The notes below the pieces were generated by a model. It ran no database searches, was not told the DNA's origin, and saw only the letters and a program-made list of their open reading frames with translations. The position numbers and the translations under genes are program-made. Shown here piece after piece: positions 53,453 through 62,532 of a stretch of 64,000 nucleotides of DNA (positions are counted from its first letter, which is position 1; every line of letters starts with the position of its first letter). Origin of the DNA: CAZRHH01 sp964599885 (lineage in GTDB: Bacteria; Chloroflexota; Dehalococcoidia; DSTF01; JACRBR01); assembly GCA_964599885.1 (NCBI GenBank), contig CAZRHH010000006.1, forward strand, positions 26,807-90,806, given 5' to 3'.

Positions 53453-56080
53453 CTATGCGGCTTGGTGTGCTGCGCTGTTCCGGCTAAGGAGAGCTTCCAT
53501 GTCCTCAGCGAACATCGGCTTCGCGAAGAAAAAGCCCTGTCCGATGTCGCATTGCAACGACAAGAGCCGATCCAGCTGATCGGCGCGCTCGATGCCCTCT
53601 GCCACCAATTCGAGATCAAGCGTCCGGCCGATCTCGACGATGGCGGCGGTGAGTTCGCGCTTTTTGTCGTCTCCGACGTCATCTACGAACGACTTGTCGA
53701 TCTTGAGGATGTCGAACGGGAACTGCCGCAGGTAACTCAGCGACGAGTACCCGGTGCCGAAGTCGTCCATCGCCAGCCGGACGCCGAGCGCCTTCAGTTG
53801 ATTGAGCAGCGCAACCGTCGACGGAACATCGCGCATCATCACGCTCTCGGTCACCTCGATCACGAGGGTCGACGGCGCGATTCCGGATTCGGAGATCACG
53901 CTGCTGACCTCGTCGACGAAGCCTGGCTGAAGTTGGTGCCCTGACACGTTCACGGACATGTGGAGCGGCGGCGACTGGGGATAGTGCACCTGCCAGCGAC
54001 GCAGCTGCGCGCATGCTTCGCGGAGTACCCACGCGCCAAGCGCGTGGATGACGCCGCCTTCTTCCGCCAACGGAATGAACTCCAGCGGCGGTATCATCCC
54101 GCGCTCCGGGTGATTCCAGCGCACGAGCGCTTCGGCACCCACCATGCGCCCGCCGGCGAGCTCGAAGGTCGGCTGATATTGCAGGACAAACTGTTCGAGT
54201 TCAATCGCGCGCTGCAAGTCGGCCAGCAGCCGCATCCGGTCATGCGTCGAGACGTGCATGCGCTTGTCGTAGAGTTCGACTCGCGCCTTCCCGCGGCTCT
54301 TCGCCGCGTACATCGCCGCATCTGAGTCGCGCACCAGTCCGTCGACGGTGGCTTCATCCGTCATGCCCATCGCAACGCCGATGCTGACTTCGACGAATAC
54401 GTCGCGGCCGGCGATCTCGAACGGCACTCGGAGCGCACCGACAACGCGCTCGCCCACCGCGATGGCGTCAGCGGCGCTGAGCCCTTCGAGTAGCAAAATG
54501 AACTCGTCCCCGCCGAAACGCGCCGCGGTGTCACCCGGACGGAGGACGTCGTGGATGCGGCCAGCGATCCCCGTGAGCAGCGTATCGCCGACGGTATGCC
54601 CGAACGCGTCATTTACCGATTTGAAGTTATCCACATCGACGAACAGCACGGCCACGGGATCGTGGGTCCGCAACGCGCGCTCCAGCGCGTGCTCGAGACG
54701 GTCGGCGAACAGCACACGGTTAGCCAAGTTTGTCAGCGGGTCGTGGAATGCCTGGTGCCGCACCTGTTCTTCCAGTGCCTTACGCTCGGTCACGTCACGG
54801 GCGTTGATCACGACGCCTGCCACTGCGGGATCGCCGCGCAGATCGGTGCCCGTGACCTCCAACGTCCGCCAGGTGCCGTCCTCGTGACGGGCGCGCACTT
54901 CGATAGAGACCGCGGTGTCCCGCGAGCGGCCGAGCTGAGTCAAGAACGAGACGAACGGCGCGGCGTCGTCGGGATGCAGAAATTGCCTCCAATGGCCGCC
55001 AATGCTGTCCTCGACGGAGTAGCCCAGGACCGGCGTTGCCGATGGACTTAAATAGCTCAGACGGTCGTTCTCATCCAGGACCGAGATGACGTCCGTGCTG
55101 TTCTGCACGAGGGAGCGAAAGCGGGCTTCGCTCTGCTGCGTCGCGCGTTCGGCCTGCAATTGGTCGGTGACGTCTCGCGCGTTGTAGACGATGCCGGCAA
55201 CCCCGGGCACATCGAGCATGTTGTTCGCCACCACCTCAACGTCGCGCCACGAGCCATCACCATGACGGAAGCGGACCACGCTGGGCTCATGGACGCCGCT
55301 CGTGGACAGGACGGCGTTCAGGGATACGGCGCTCCGCTGCAGATCGTCCGGGTGAACGATGGAAAACACGCCTTCGCGAAGCCAGTCCACCAACGTTAAT
55401 CCCATGATCCGTTCGAACGAAGGGCTGGCATACGTCGGCGTCCCCGACGCGTCGAGGATGATGATCATGTCGGACGAATGTTGCACGAGCGCCCGGAATC
55501 GCTCCTCGCGTTCTTGCAGCGCGAGCAGCGCGCGACGTGTCTCGGTGACGTCCCGGAAGCTCCACACGCGCCCGGCGATCCCATCGCCGTCGAGCAACGG
55601 GCGTGAGTACCGCTCAACGATCCGGCCGTCCTTGAACTCAATCGAGTCCAGGCTTGTTGCGGGGCTCCGGTACAGACCCTCGATTTTCGCGACGAACGCC
55701 GCCGGGTCGGAGACCTGATCCACCGCAAAGTTCAGAAGGGCTTTGTCGTTGCGTTGATCCAGCAACTCGTCCGGGATGCGCCACAGTTCTGCGAATCGGG
55801 CATTGCTATGAATAACCTGATGATCAGAGCCGACGGCCAGGATGCCATCAGCGGTCGAATCGAGGATCGCCGTCAGCAACCCGCTCGTCGAACGGATCGC
55901 GGCGTTGATCGCCAGCGACTCCTGCGAGCTGATCTCCAGCGATCGTTCCAGTGTGCGGCGGTCGTCGTCAGACGCGGCGTATGCCTCGTCGATGGCGCCG
56001 ATCAGCGCTCGGCTCTCTGGCGAGAGTCCGTCGACGTCGATCTTGTATCGCCGAAGCTGCCGCAGCAGGAGCGTGTGCAC
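53453..56080 (-). CDS. PAS-PAS-PAS-GGDEF-EAL c-di-GMP synthase/phosphodiesterase
   Basis: 875 residues, no membrane helix. Three PAS domains (about 65-185, 190-310, 315-435), then a GGDEF domain with RFGGDEF at 521-527 and an intact inhibitory RXXD (514-517, RPGD) five residues before GGDEF. An EAL domain follows from about 620, with AEALVRW (E650), MSVNVSGHQ, IEVTES, MDDFGTGYSSL, ILKIDKSFVDD and VAEGIE. Both catalytic centres look complete, so the protein could make and degrade c-di-GMP under PAS control. It follows the FIST gene with a 7-base gap, so FIST may be the ligand-binding partner. Confidence 0.92.
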   Translation of the reverse strand: MHTLLLRQLRRYKIDVDGLSPESRALIGAIDEAYAASDDDRRTLERSLEISSQESLAINAAIRSTSGLLTAILDSTADGILAVGSDHQVIHSNARFAELWRIPDELLDQRNDKALLNFAVDQVSDPAAFVAKIEGLYRSPATSLDSIEFKDGRIVERYSRPLLDGDGIAGRVWSFRDVTETRRALLALQEREERFRALVQHSSDMIIILDASGTPTYASPSFERIMGLTLVDWLREGVFSIVHPDDLQRSAVSLNAVLSTSGVHEPSVVRFRHGDGSWRDVEVVANNMLDVPGVAGIVYNARDVTDQLQAERATQQSEARFRSLVQNSTDVISVLDENDRLSYLSPSATPVLGYSVEDSIGGHWRQFLHPDDAAPFVSFLTQLGRSRDTAVSIEVRARHEDGTWRTLEVTGTDLRGDPAVAGVVINARDVTERKALEEQVRHQAFHDPLTNLANRVLFADRLEHALERALRTHDPVAVLFVDVDNFKSVNDAFGHTVGDTLLTGIAGRIHDVLRPGDTAARFGGDEFILLLEGLSAADAIAVGERVVGALRVPFEIAGRDVFVEVSIGVAMGMTDEATVDGLVRDSDAAMYAAKSRGKARVELYDKRMHVSTHDRMRLLADLQRAIELEQFVLQYQPTFELAGGRMVGAEALVRWNHPERGMIPPLEFIPLAEEGGVIHALGAWVLREACAQLRRWQVHYPQSPPLHMSVNVSGHQLQPGFVDEVSSVISESGIAPSTLVIEVTESVMMRDVPSTVALLNQLKALGVRLAMDDFGTGYSSLSYLRQFPFDILKIDKSFVDDVGDDKKRELTAAIVEIGRTLDLELVAEGIERADQLDRLLSLQCDIGQGFFFAKPMFAEDMEALLSRNSAAHQAA

Positions 56081-56087
56081 CGCTGGT

Positions 56088-57236
56088 CTACGCCGCCCTC
56101 TCGGAGAACGTCGTAATCGTCATCGTTTGGTTATGAAGTTCGCAACGTGCGTTCGGCGTGAACGGCGATATCTCCCCGTACGAATAGAAGCCTGTCAGCG
56201 TCGTCGCCTCACCCAGCACATCGCGCACGCCCTCGACTTCTTCCTCGATGCGCTGCTTGAGCACCATCTTGCGCCCCACGCAGCTGATCAGGATCGCCAG
56301 TTCGGGCGACGAGCCGGCCACCGTTGTCTGCGTCGCCTGCGCCGCGCCAATGGCGCCATCGATCAACCTGTCGAAGTTTGCCTTCATCAGTCGCGCGTAG
56401 GCGCCTGTTGGTATGTCGCCCGCGAACGTGAGACTCTGCGCGTCTTCGTCTACGCCAAGGATCGTTCGGACGAACGGTACATCGCGGTCCTTCGTACGCA
56501 GGCTCAGCGGGAACAGCAGTCCGGTGGCGGGCAAGCCCTCGGCATGATCACCCAGATATTGCTTGTACAAATCCAGCGCGGACTTGCCGTCCAGTTCGTA
56601 CAACACGTTGCCTTCGGATCGGGTGATCAGGCGCTCAGGTCCAAACGAGTCCCAGCCTCCGAGCGAGGCGTACCCAACGGTAAGGTTCGGGCCGTACAGG
56701 CCAATGACGCCGATCGAATGCGCCTCCGCCTTTCCTTCAAGCACCACCAGTGTGGACTCGAAGCGGTCGCCGTCTCCCGAGAGCCCCCCCGTAATGTTCA
56801 CACCGGCGGGCAAGCCAGAAGCGAGTCCGTTGACGAGGTCAGTCCCGTTAACATCGAGGCCGTCAGACAGCACGAACACGTGGACGAGCTCCTCCTGCGG
56901 CAGGATCGCCGCGAGGCGCTCACCTGCCTCATAACTGTCGCGGACCTCGGTCATCGCAATGCTGGCGTGCCGCACCACGGTCCGCTCGAAGTCCACCGCG
57001 GTAACCACAATCGAGTCGTCGATCACCGTCGTGCCATAGATTTCCCCCGCCGTGGAGCAGCCGAAGACGAACGCATGCGGGTACGCCTTTGTCACTTCCT
57101 CCAGATGTTCCGCGTGTTGAAGCGCGTCGGTGCTTCCGAACACGAATACAAGATCGGCGGTGTCGTGTATCCCGTCAGCATCCGGCGCGCGCACCCACCC
57201 GGCTGCTGCAGACCAGCACATTTGTTCGATCTTCAT
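56088..57236 (-). CDS. FIST-domain sensor protein
   Basis: 382 residues from the ATG at 57234-57236, which has AAGGA 7 bases upstream. FIST-N covers about residues 25-215 (FGCSTAGEI, NGLASGLPAGVNITGGLSGDG) and FIST-C about 220-370 (TRSEGNVLYELDGKSALDLY, then SCVGRKMVLKQRIEEEVEG and FYSYGEISPF). FIST proteins are soluble intracellular sensors that bind small molecules such as amino acids and are found with signal-output domains. Here the output would be the adjacent c-di-GMP enzyme. First gene of the pair. Confidence 0.92.
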   Translation of the reverse strand: MKIEQMCWSAAAGWVRAPDADGIHDTADLVFVFGSTDALQHAEHLEEVTKAYPHAFVFGCSTAGEIYGTTVIDDSIVVTAVDFERTVVRHASIAMTEVRDSYEAGERLAAILPQEELVHVFVLSDGLDVNGTDLVNGLASGLPAGVNITGGLSGDGDRFESTLVVLEGKAEAHSIGVIGLYGPNLTVGYASLGGWDSFGPERLITRSEGNVLYELDGKSALDLYKQYLGDHAEGLPATGLLFPLSLRTKDRDVPFVRTILGVDEDAQSLTFAGDIPTGAYARLMKANFDRLIDGAIGAAQATQTTVAGSSPELAILISCVGRKMVLKQRIEEEVEGVRDVLGEATTLTGFYSYGEISPFTPNARCELHNQTMTITTFSERAA

Positions 57237-57389
57237 TGTATGTCCTTCTGAGTGATCCGTGCACTTCATTGTCGGCCGCGCGCAGCCGTCGGCTAGGGAC
57301 GCAAGCCAAGTTGGTCTGCTCAGATGCCTCACAAGAGAGGGCGTGACCGATCTATGGCGTTTCGGCGGCTCCCTGTCTGGTTTCGAGCA

Positions 57390-57419
57390 TTGACCGCCCA
57401 GTAGCACGCGTCCCATAAT
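57390..57419 (+). promoter_or_regulatory. Sigma-70-like promoter for the DUF1326-DUF2182 pair
   Basis: TTGACC (57390-57395), 18-base spacer, CATAAT (57414-57419); each hexamer matches consensus at 5 of 6. The predicted start near 57426 leaves a leader of about 77 bases before the ATG at 57503, which has AGGAGG upstream. Confidence 0.65.
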
Positions 57420-57502
57420 CGATCTAGGTCGCGCTGGCCGGAGATGCGCGTACGAGCGCTTGGGTTCGCAACGCGTCAAGGGGTTATCCCAGGAGGATAG
57501 TC

Positions 57503-58105
57503 ATGGCTTGGAAGGTCAAAGGTCGTAGCGTGGAGTTGTGCAGCTGCAACATGCTGTGCCCGTGCTGGCTGGGACCAGAAGGAAAGCCGGACAAAGGGTG
57601 GTGCTCGGGTGCCTTCTGCTTCGACGTGGAGGAGGGAGAATCCGATGGCCTCCGCCTCAATGGCTCCAAAGTCGTGCTCGCGGTGGAGTGGCCAGGTAAC
57701 TTCTTCGGTGGAAACGGCACCGCGAAGCTCTACGTAGACGAGGGAGCCAGTGCCGACCAGCGCCGTGAGCTGGAAGGAATCTTCGCCGGAAGGAAGGGCG
57801 GGCATTTGGAAGGGCTGTTCGGCGCAGTCATCGCGAAGTGGCTTCCCGCGCAGGCGGTGAAGATCGACATAGCGTGGGGCGACAAGTCCTCGATCAAGGT
57901 CGGCGATGTCGGGCAATGCACGCTAGACCCGGTCAAGGATCCAGCGGGTCACGTAACTAACGTGAAGGGTGCGGCGGCCCAGGCGGCATTCCAGATCGAG
58001 AGTATGGACCTGGCCAGTAGTAAGGGCAGCGCCTGGAGCGATCCCGACCTTCGCCCCTGGTCCGGCGACTCGGGAACTATGCACAATTTCAATTGGCAAG
58101 CCTAG
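57503..58105 (+). CDS. DUF1326 domain protein
   Basis: 200 residues from an ATG with AGGAGG 8 bases upstream. The N-terminal region has ELCSCNMLCPCWLGPEG, the CxC...CPC motif that defines the family and looks like a metal-binding site, with further Cys nearby (WCSGAFC). The remainder is soluble with no membrane helix. DUF1326 proteins are repeatedly found beside DUF2182 membrane proteins, as here (34-base gap), so they probably act together. Function is not established; a metal or thiol role is inference. Confidence 0.85.
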   Translation: MAWKVKGRSVELCSCNMLCPCWLGPEGKPDKGWCSGAFCFDVEEGESDGLRLNGSKVVLAVEWPGNFFGGNGTAKLYVDEGASADQRRELEGIFAGRKGGHLEGLFGAVIAKWLPAQAVKIDIAWGDKSSIKVGDVGQCTLDPVKDPAGHVTNVKGAAAQAAFQIESMDLASSKGSAWSDPDLRPWSGDSGTMHNFNWQA

Positions 58106-58139
58106 GTCAAGCTCAAGTGCTGCGAGCATAACCAACACG

Positions 58140-58916
58140 ATGACCACGACAGCAGTCGACTATCCGCTTCCGCGCGAGCGCAACCTGATCATCGGCACTC
58201 TCCTGGTGTTGGCGGCTGCCGCGTGGGCGCTGATCGTTTGGCAATCCTCGATGCTGAACGACGACGAGATGATGGGTCCGACGATGGGCTTGGCTGCGCC
58301 CGTTTTCCTTTCCATCTGGATCGCAATGATGGTCGCGATGATGTTTCCGACGGCGATGCCCATGATTCTCACGTTCGCACGTGTGCAGTCAGGCAAAACT
58401 GCGCGCGGTCAGGCCTCCGTGCCGACGGCGATCTTCGTGGCTGCGTATCTGCTCGTTTGGGTCATCTTCGGCGCTGCCGCATTCGCCGTGGCGGTGGGAG
58501 CGGAGGAGCTCGCCAGTCGTTCCATGTGGCTGATGGACAGCGCGCCGCGCATCGGCGGCGTGGTGCTGATCGCGGCCGGAGTCTATCAATTGTCGCCGTT
58601 GAAGCGGATCTGCCTGTCGAAATGCCGCTCGCCGATGTCGTGGCTCCTTAACTCGTGGCGCGATGGCCCCGGCGGTGTAGTTCGGATGGGCGTCGAACAT
58701 GGTGTGTACTGTCTCGGTTGCTGCTGGTTCCTCTTCGTCATCCTTTTTCCGCTCGGCATGATGAATATCGCCGCGATGGCGCTGATCACGGTCCTGATCT
58801 TCGCGGAAAAGTCTCTCCCCATCAGTTCGCTTGCTCTGGGTCTCGCTGCGTTCGGGCTCATCGTGTATGGCGCCTTGGTGCTCGCGTTCCCCGACATGCT
58901 TCCTACCATGATGTAG
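58140..58916 (+). CDS. DUF2182 membrane protein
   Basis: 258 residues from the ATG at 58140 (a longer in-frame start lies inside the DUF1326 gene). About seven hydrophobic helices. The family block IAMMVAMMFPTAMPMILTFAR is followed by conserved YQLSPLKRICLSKCRSPMSW and later GVEHGVYCLGCCWFLFVILF, with two Cys pairs. Described as a predicted metal-binding integral membrane family. It shares the transcript with DUF1326, so the two may form a metal-transport or metallo-enzyme complex. Confidence 0.85.
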   Translation: MTTTAVDYPLPRERNLIIGTLLVLAAAAWALIVWQSSMLNDDEMMGPTMGLAAPVFLSIWIAMMVAMMFPTAMPMILTFARVQSGKTARGQASVPTAIFVAAYLLVWVIFGAAAFAVAVGAEELASRSMWLMDSAPRIGGVVLIAAGVYQLSPLKRICLSKCRSPMSWLLNSWRDGPGGVVRMGVEHGVYCLGCCWFLFVILFPLGMMNIAAMALITVLIFAEKSLPISSLALGLAAFGLIVYGALVLAFPDMLPTMM

Positions 58917-59419
58917 TTGCTGCTTGACGAACAGCCATCCCCCCACGCGATCCGCTCTTGGTGTTACCGGTTCGACCGCATACGACCTGTCAGACCTTTC
59001 GGCGGACGCGCAGGGCGATGCGTGCGACAACGATGACGACCGTAGTGATAGCGGGCCGGCCGCCGGCTCAAAGACGGCTGTGGCGCTGGTGAGGGCGTGG
59101 TTTCTCGCTCGGCGCCTGCGCCCTCCTGTCGGCTTCCTTGATGAGCGCGCCCCACGAGGCCTCAAATCGGTGCCGACGCATGCGCCGGCGATCCACGCGG
59201 CTGTTGAACGATGTCCACCGTAAGGCGCCGACGCCTACGAGGCTCAGGGTTAGAACGAGCATCCCAACAACGACGACGATCAAGAGCAAGTGTTCCACAG
59301 ACGGCGAGTGTAAAGAACTCGCCGGCTGGCGGTCAATCCACGAAGTACGGCAGGATCAACATCGTCGGCCCCTTCCTCACCGCTGCGAACAGAGAAACAA
59401 CCCTGAAAGGATGAGCGCC
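58917..59419. other. Intergenic region with one doubtful small ORF
   Basis: About 500 bases between the DUF2182 stop and the hydrolase start. Only the small minus-strand frame 59068-59298 looks protein-like. A 99-codon plus-strand frame starting at 58924 has no ribosome site and reads as an unlikely mix of Asp-rich and Arg-rich text. I see no clear promoter for the hydrolase. Confidence 0.45.
59068..59298 (-). CDS. Possible small membrane protein
   Basis: Up to 76 residues from a GTG at 59296-59298, or 64 from an ATG at 59260-59262. One hydrophobic helix at the N-terminus (LLIVVVVGMLVLTLSLVGVG) is followed by a basic tail, RVDRRRMRRHRFEASWGALI. No ribosome site is visible and no family is recognised. 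The composition is protein-like, so I keep it as uncertain. Confidence 0.35.
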   Translation of the reverse strand: MEHLLLIVVVVGMLVLTLSLVGVGALRWTSFNSRVDRRRMRRHRFEASWGALIKEADRRAQAPSEKPRPHQRHSRL

Positions 59420-60187
59420 ATGGAGACGGTGTCCCGCAGTTTCAGGTTGCATTACATGACGGCAGGCCAAGGCCACTCGCTCGTCCTGATCCCTGGGCTG
59501 ACCCAGTCGATCCAGTCCTGGGTGGGCAGGGGTTACGTCGAGTACTTCGCGCGGGCATTTCGTGTGATTGCCATCGATCCTCTGGGACATGGACAGAGCG
59601 ACAAACCGCACACAGCCGACGCCTACCACATGGCCGACTGCGCGCTCGATGTGCTGGCTGTGCTAGACGCGGAGGGTGTACGTGACGCCCACGTCTGGGG
59701 ATACTCGCGTGGCGCAAGGATCGCGAACACGGTAGCGACCCTCCATCCGGCGCGGATCTCCTCGCTGATCATTGGCGGCCAAGTAGCTGCGGCCCTCGAC
59801 CCGCGCATCCAGGCCCTCTCGGATGATCGGAGTTGCAAGCAGATCGACGCGCTGCGTTCGGCCGACGTCGAGACGGCGCTAATGATGTGGGGCGCGAACG
59901 ATGCCGCATCGCGGGAGACGTTTCTTTCGGGCAACGATCTGAACGCTCTCGCTGCCGCCATCGAAGGCGACCTGGGCGGCAAGCCAGACTTCGACCTCAG
60001 CCGTCTGCGGCGCGCTCCGCTAGCGTATGCAGGCGACGGAGAGATGTTCCTAGCGCTGCTGCAACACACGGCGGCGCAGGCCAGCGCCGAGTTCCACGTG
60101 ATTCCCGGCGCCGACCATCTAACAGCCTTCAGCGCGATGAAGAAGGTCGCGCCAATCGCGGAGGAGTACTTGCGGGACGCGTCCTAG
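59420..60187 (+). CDS. Alpha/beta-hydrolase fold protein
   Basis: 255 residues. The ATG at 59420 has AAAGG 9 bases upstream; an ATG three codons earlier directly touches that site. Fold markers: oxyanion-hole IPGLTQSIQSW, DPLGHGQSDKP, the nucleophile elbow GYSRGA (GxSxG) and the late His in PGADHL. The acid residue is not clear to me. Such enzymes hydrolyse esters, epoxides, haloalkanes or C-C bonds; the substrate is unknown. It converges with the cupredoxin gene, a terminator between them. Confidence 0.85.
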   Translation: METVSRSFRLHYMTAGQGHSLVLIPGLTQSIQSWVGRGYVEYFARAFRVIAIDPLGHGQSDKPHTADAYHMADCALDVLAVLDAEGVRDAHVWGYSRGARIANTVATLHPARISSLIIGGQVAAALDPRIQALSDDRSCKQIDALRSADVETALMMWGANDAASRETFLSGNDLNALAAAIEGDLGGKPDFDLSRLRRAPLAYAGDGEMFLALLQHTAAQASAEFHVIPGADHLTAFSAMKKVAPIAEEYLRDAS

Positions 60188-60310
60188 TTCGCCCACCGCG
60201 GAACGTGCAATGGTCCCGCACGATCGGCTCATAGTGCCACCGGTTTGCGTCGACGCGTCGCTCGGCCACCGACCGGTTGGGTCCGACGAATCCGAGGTGA
60301 TGTCGCGACA

Positions 60311-60349
60311 ACAAACGGGGATCGGGCGCTGGCCAGATCCCCTGTTTGT
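60311..60349. terminator. Strong bidirectional hairpin terminator
   Basis: ACAAACGGGGATC (60311-60323) pairs with GATCCCC-t-GTTTGT (60336-60349): 13 pairs with one bulged T, loop of 12. It sits in the 180-base gap between the convergent hydrolase (stop 60187) and cupredoxin (stop 60368) genes. The A-rich base of one arm and T-rich base of the other give a T-rich tail in either direction. Confidence 0.65.
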
Positions 60350-60367
60350 ATCGTGCTCTGCAGCGTG

Positions 60368-60874
60368 CTACTCGACGGTGAGCGCGCTGCGCATGCCCTT
60401 TTGGTAGTGGCTCTCGATCGTGCCGTCGGCCTCCTCCTGCACGATGTTGCAGATGAGGACGTACGAGCCGGCCTCGAGATCGACCGTCAGTTCGTCACTT
60501 TCGCCAACGGCGATCTCTTCGATCTCGTCGACTAGGTCGATGTCAGCCTCCGGAACGCTGCCATCGTCGGCCGTCGGCAGCGCGTCGGGCGCTAGATCCG
60601 TGCGGATGATGACCATCTCATGCGCGTCGTCCGGGCCGTCGTTCGTGGCGCGGAACGTGATCGCACCGGCCGCGACGGTGCTTTCGCTGGGCACAACGGC
60701 GAACTCGTTGAGTACTACCTCGATGACGGTTCCGTCCGCGGCAGGCGAGCTGACCGCCGCCTTCGTTGCGGTTGCGGCCGGTGTCGTGTCGTCGTCATCG
60801 CCGCAGGCCACACCCAGTGCCGCCAACAGCACGCATGCCGCCAGTCCCACCATCCATGGTGCTCTTCGATTCAT
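60368..60874 (-). CDS. Cupredoxin-like lipoprotein
   Basis: 168 residues from the ATG at 60872-60874 with AGGAGGAG upstream. A signal peptide ends at Cys24 (LGVAC, then GDDDD), giving a lipoprotein, and an Ala/Thr linker leads to a beta-rich domain. Type-1 copper ligand pattern: H85 (in AHEMVI), C142 (in VLICNIV), H156 and M161 (in ESHYQKGM). These would bind copper for electron transfer or copper handling outside the membrane. Partner unknown. Confidence 0.8.
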   Translation of the reverse strand: MNRRAPWMVGLAACVLLAALGVACGDDDDTTPAATATKAAVSSPAADGTVIEVVLNEFAVVPSESTVAAGAITFRATNDGPDDAHEMVIIRTDLAPDALPTADDGSVPEADIDLVDEIEEIAVGESDELTVDLEAGSYVLICNIVQEEADGTIESHYQKGMRSALTVE

Positions 60875-61043
60875 GTCGGCTCTCTCCTCCTGTTTACGCC
60901 CACTGCATCGCAGGCCGGGGATCTCCCGGACGTGCCAAGCCTAACAGAAGCGTGGTTGCCTATGCGGGACTCGTCGATCGGCCGTGGCGTCTCGCCAGTC
61001 GGCTGGGTCGGGCGTACAGCCCTGCCGAGCCGTCATAGCAAAA

Positions 61044-61682
61044 CTACAACTTTCGGGCACGTGCCAAACGCAAGAGCCGGCGATGCCTACGCACATCGTC
61101 CGTCGCTGCGATCGGGCGTGACCGCCGGTGGTGTTCGCCACGGTCCGGTAGCGGACTCGACTCGGGCACCGCGGTCGATGCCCGAAAGGTCGTTGCACGG
61201 CGCCGTCCCGGAACCCGACTCAGCCGAGGCGCCAAGGCCGCGACCAGCGTACCAAGGAGCGCGAAGAGCAAGAAATAGACGATCATCGCTACGAGCGTAG
61301 AGGCTTCGATGACAGCCGAGCCTAACGAACGGTTGCTGAAGACGTTGGCGAATGGACGCGCGAAGAACCACGACACATCCCCAATGAGCCCGCCAAATGT
61401 GCTGTTTGTGCCGACACCTGATGCGAGGAGCAGGAACCTGATGCCGAGCAGCCCTACGATCGCGGTCCGCGCGACTAACCCTACGGCTCTGAGTCGCTCC
61501 GGAAGCAATTCGAAATAGCCCACCCTCCGCTCGCTGAGAGCAGCCCGTGAGTCTGGTAGGGCGACGTCCACGGCTGCACCAGCGACATGCTCCCGCGTTC
61601 GAACAGTCTCCACTTCCCTCTCGACGATTCCGCCGTCCTCAGTAGCGTCGGGCTCATCCGCCGGGCTTGTTCTCGTATGCAT
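61044..61682 (-). CDS. YggT-like membrane protein
   Basis: 212 residues. The N-terminal ~70 residues are charged and soluble. Then come two hydrophobic helices, VGLLGIRFLLLASGVGTNST and ASTLVAMIVYFLLFALLGTL, with the connecting FARPFANVF that resembles the RFLLLL...PF pattern of YGGT proteins. The long basic C-terminal tail (RRHRRLLRLARARKL) is unusual for YggT. Ancestral YggT proteins have roles in membrane organisation and osmotic tolerance, but this is a weak match. Confidence 0.5.
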   Translation of the reverse strand: MHTRTSPADEPDATEDGGIVEREVETVRTREHVAGAAVDVALPDSRAALSERRVGYFELLPERLRAVGLVARTAIVGLLGIRFLLLASGVGTNSTFGGLIGDVSWFFARPFANVFSNRSLGSAVIEASTLVAMIVYFLLFALLGTLVAALAPRLSRVPGRRRATTFRASTAVPESSPLPDRGEHHRRSRPIAATDDVRRHRRLLRLARARKL

Positions 61683-62022
61683 GTGAGCCTCCTCCGGTTC
61701 CCGTGACTGCGCTACGGGCGGCGGTCTTGTGAAGGCCTCTCATCGCCAGGTCTGCCGCCGTCGCTCCCGGTCTTCTGAGAAACCGTAACCCTTGCCGCGC
61801 TATCTCGGCATGAGGGGTTGCCCTATAGAACATGCCCTGCTCAGATGATCGATTCTCGTGCGGGAAGCTTTTGGAGTCGAAGCGGCCTATGAGCTGACCG
61901 TCCGACGGCAGCACACCATGGCACAATCGTGCTGGGCTCATCGTGTGTCCGTGGTCTGCGCAGCACACTGTCACGGGGAACTGATACACGTAGACTGTAC
62001 CTAGTTGGCCGGAGAAGCTTGG
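61683..62022. other. Intergenic region
   Basis: About 340 bases between divergent genes. A 111-codon minus-strand frame (61654-61989) lacks a ribosome site and any family signature. I see no consensus promoter on either strand. Nothing else notable. Confidence 0.4.
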
Positions 62023-62532
62023 ATGTCACGGATGTCCGAAACGGAACTGCCGAGTATTGAGGTCGCGCGAGACGTTGTCGCGCTAGCCGCCGTCGAAGAG
62101 TTGTGCCGCGCGATACATCAGATCGAGCCGCAGCGTCCCGTGCATATGGCGTTGAGGCAACTGCCGGCGTTGGGTCTTCCCGATTTCCCTCAGGCAGTGG
62201 TCCTCCTCGTTATATTCAATCCGGCATCCGTGGCGTTCCTTGCCGAATTAGGCAAAGACGTGTACCGAGGGTTTCGGGCGGCGCTCTTCGCAACGTACTC
62301 TCGGATCGTCGAGACCAAAGAGCAGCGGCTGTACTCACCTTTGGGGCTGGAATACGATCGGTTCGTCTTCGCTTTTGAAGCCGGATTAACCGCCGACGAC
62401 TTTGAGCGAGCGCTAGCCGATCTCAACATACAGCGTGCGAGTACCGATCGTGGCGAGTACGTCTACACATTTTTGACCTGGGACATGCAAACTCGCGCAT
62501 GGAAGCGGACCGGATCTGGGTACTTTCGGTAG
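62023..62532 (+). CDS. Hypothetical cytoplasmic protein
   Basis: 169 residues from the ATG at 62023, which has GGAG 8 bases upstream. No signal peptide or membrane helix. It looks like an alpha/beta soluble protein, with a conserved-looking RLYSPLGLEYDRFVFAFEA stretch and a C-terminal TFLTWDMQTRAWKRTGSG. I recognise no family. It is followed immediately by the exonuclease-BRCT gene (stop TAG then GTG), so the two are probably translated together. Confidence 0.6.
   Translation: MSRMSETELPSIEVARDVVALAAVEELCRAIHQIEPQRPVHMALRQLPALGLPDFPQAVVLLVIFNPASVAFLAELGKDVYRGFRAALFATYSRIVETKEQRLYSPLGLEYDRFVFAFEAGLTADDFERALADLNIQRASTDRGEYVYTFLTWDMQTRAWKRTGSGYFR

Noticed and set aside
55842..57251. 469-codon plus-strand frame
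   Set aside because: Antisense of the FIST gene; no ribosome site and no family signature.
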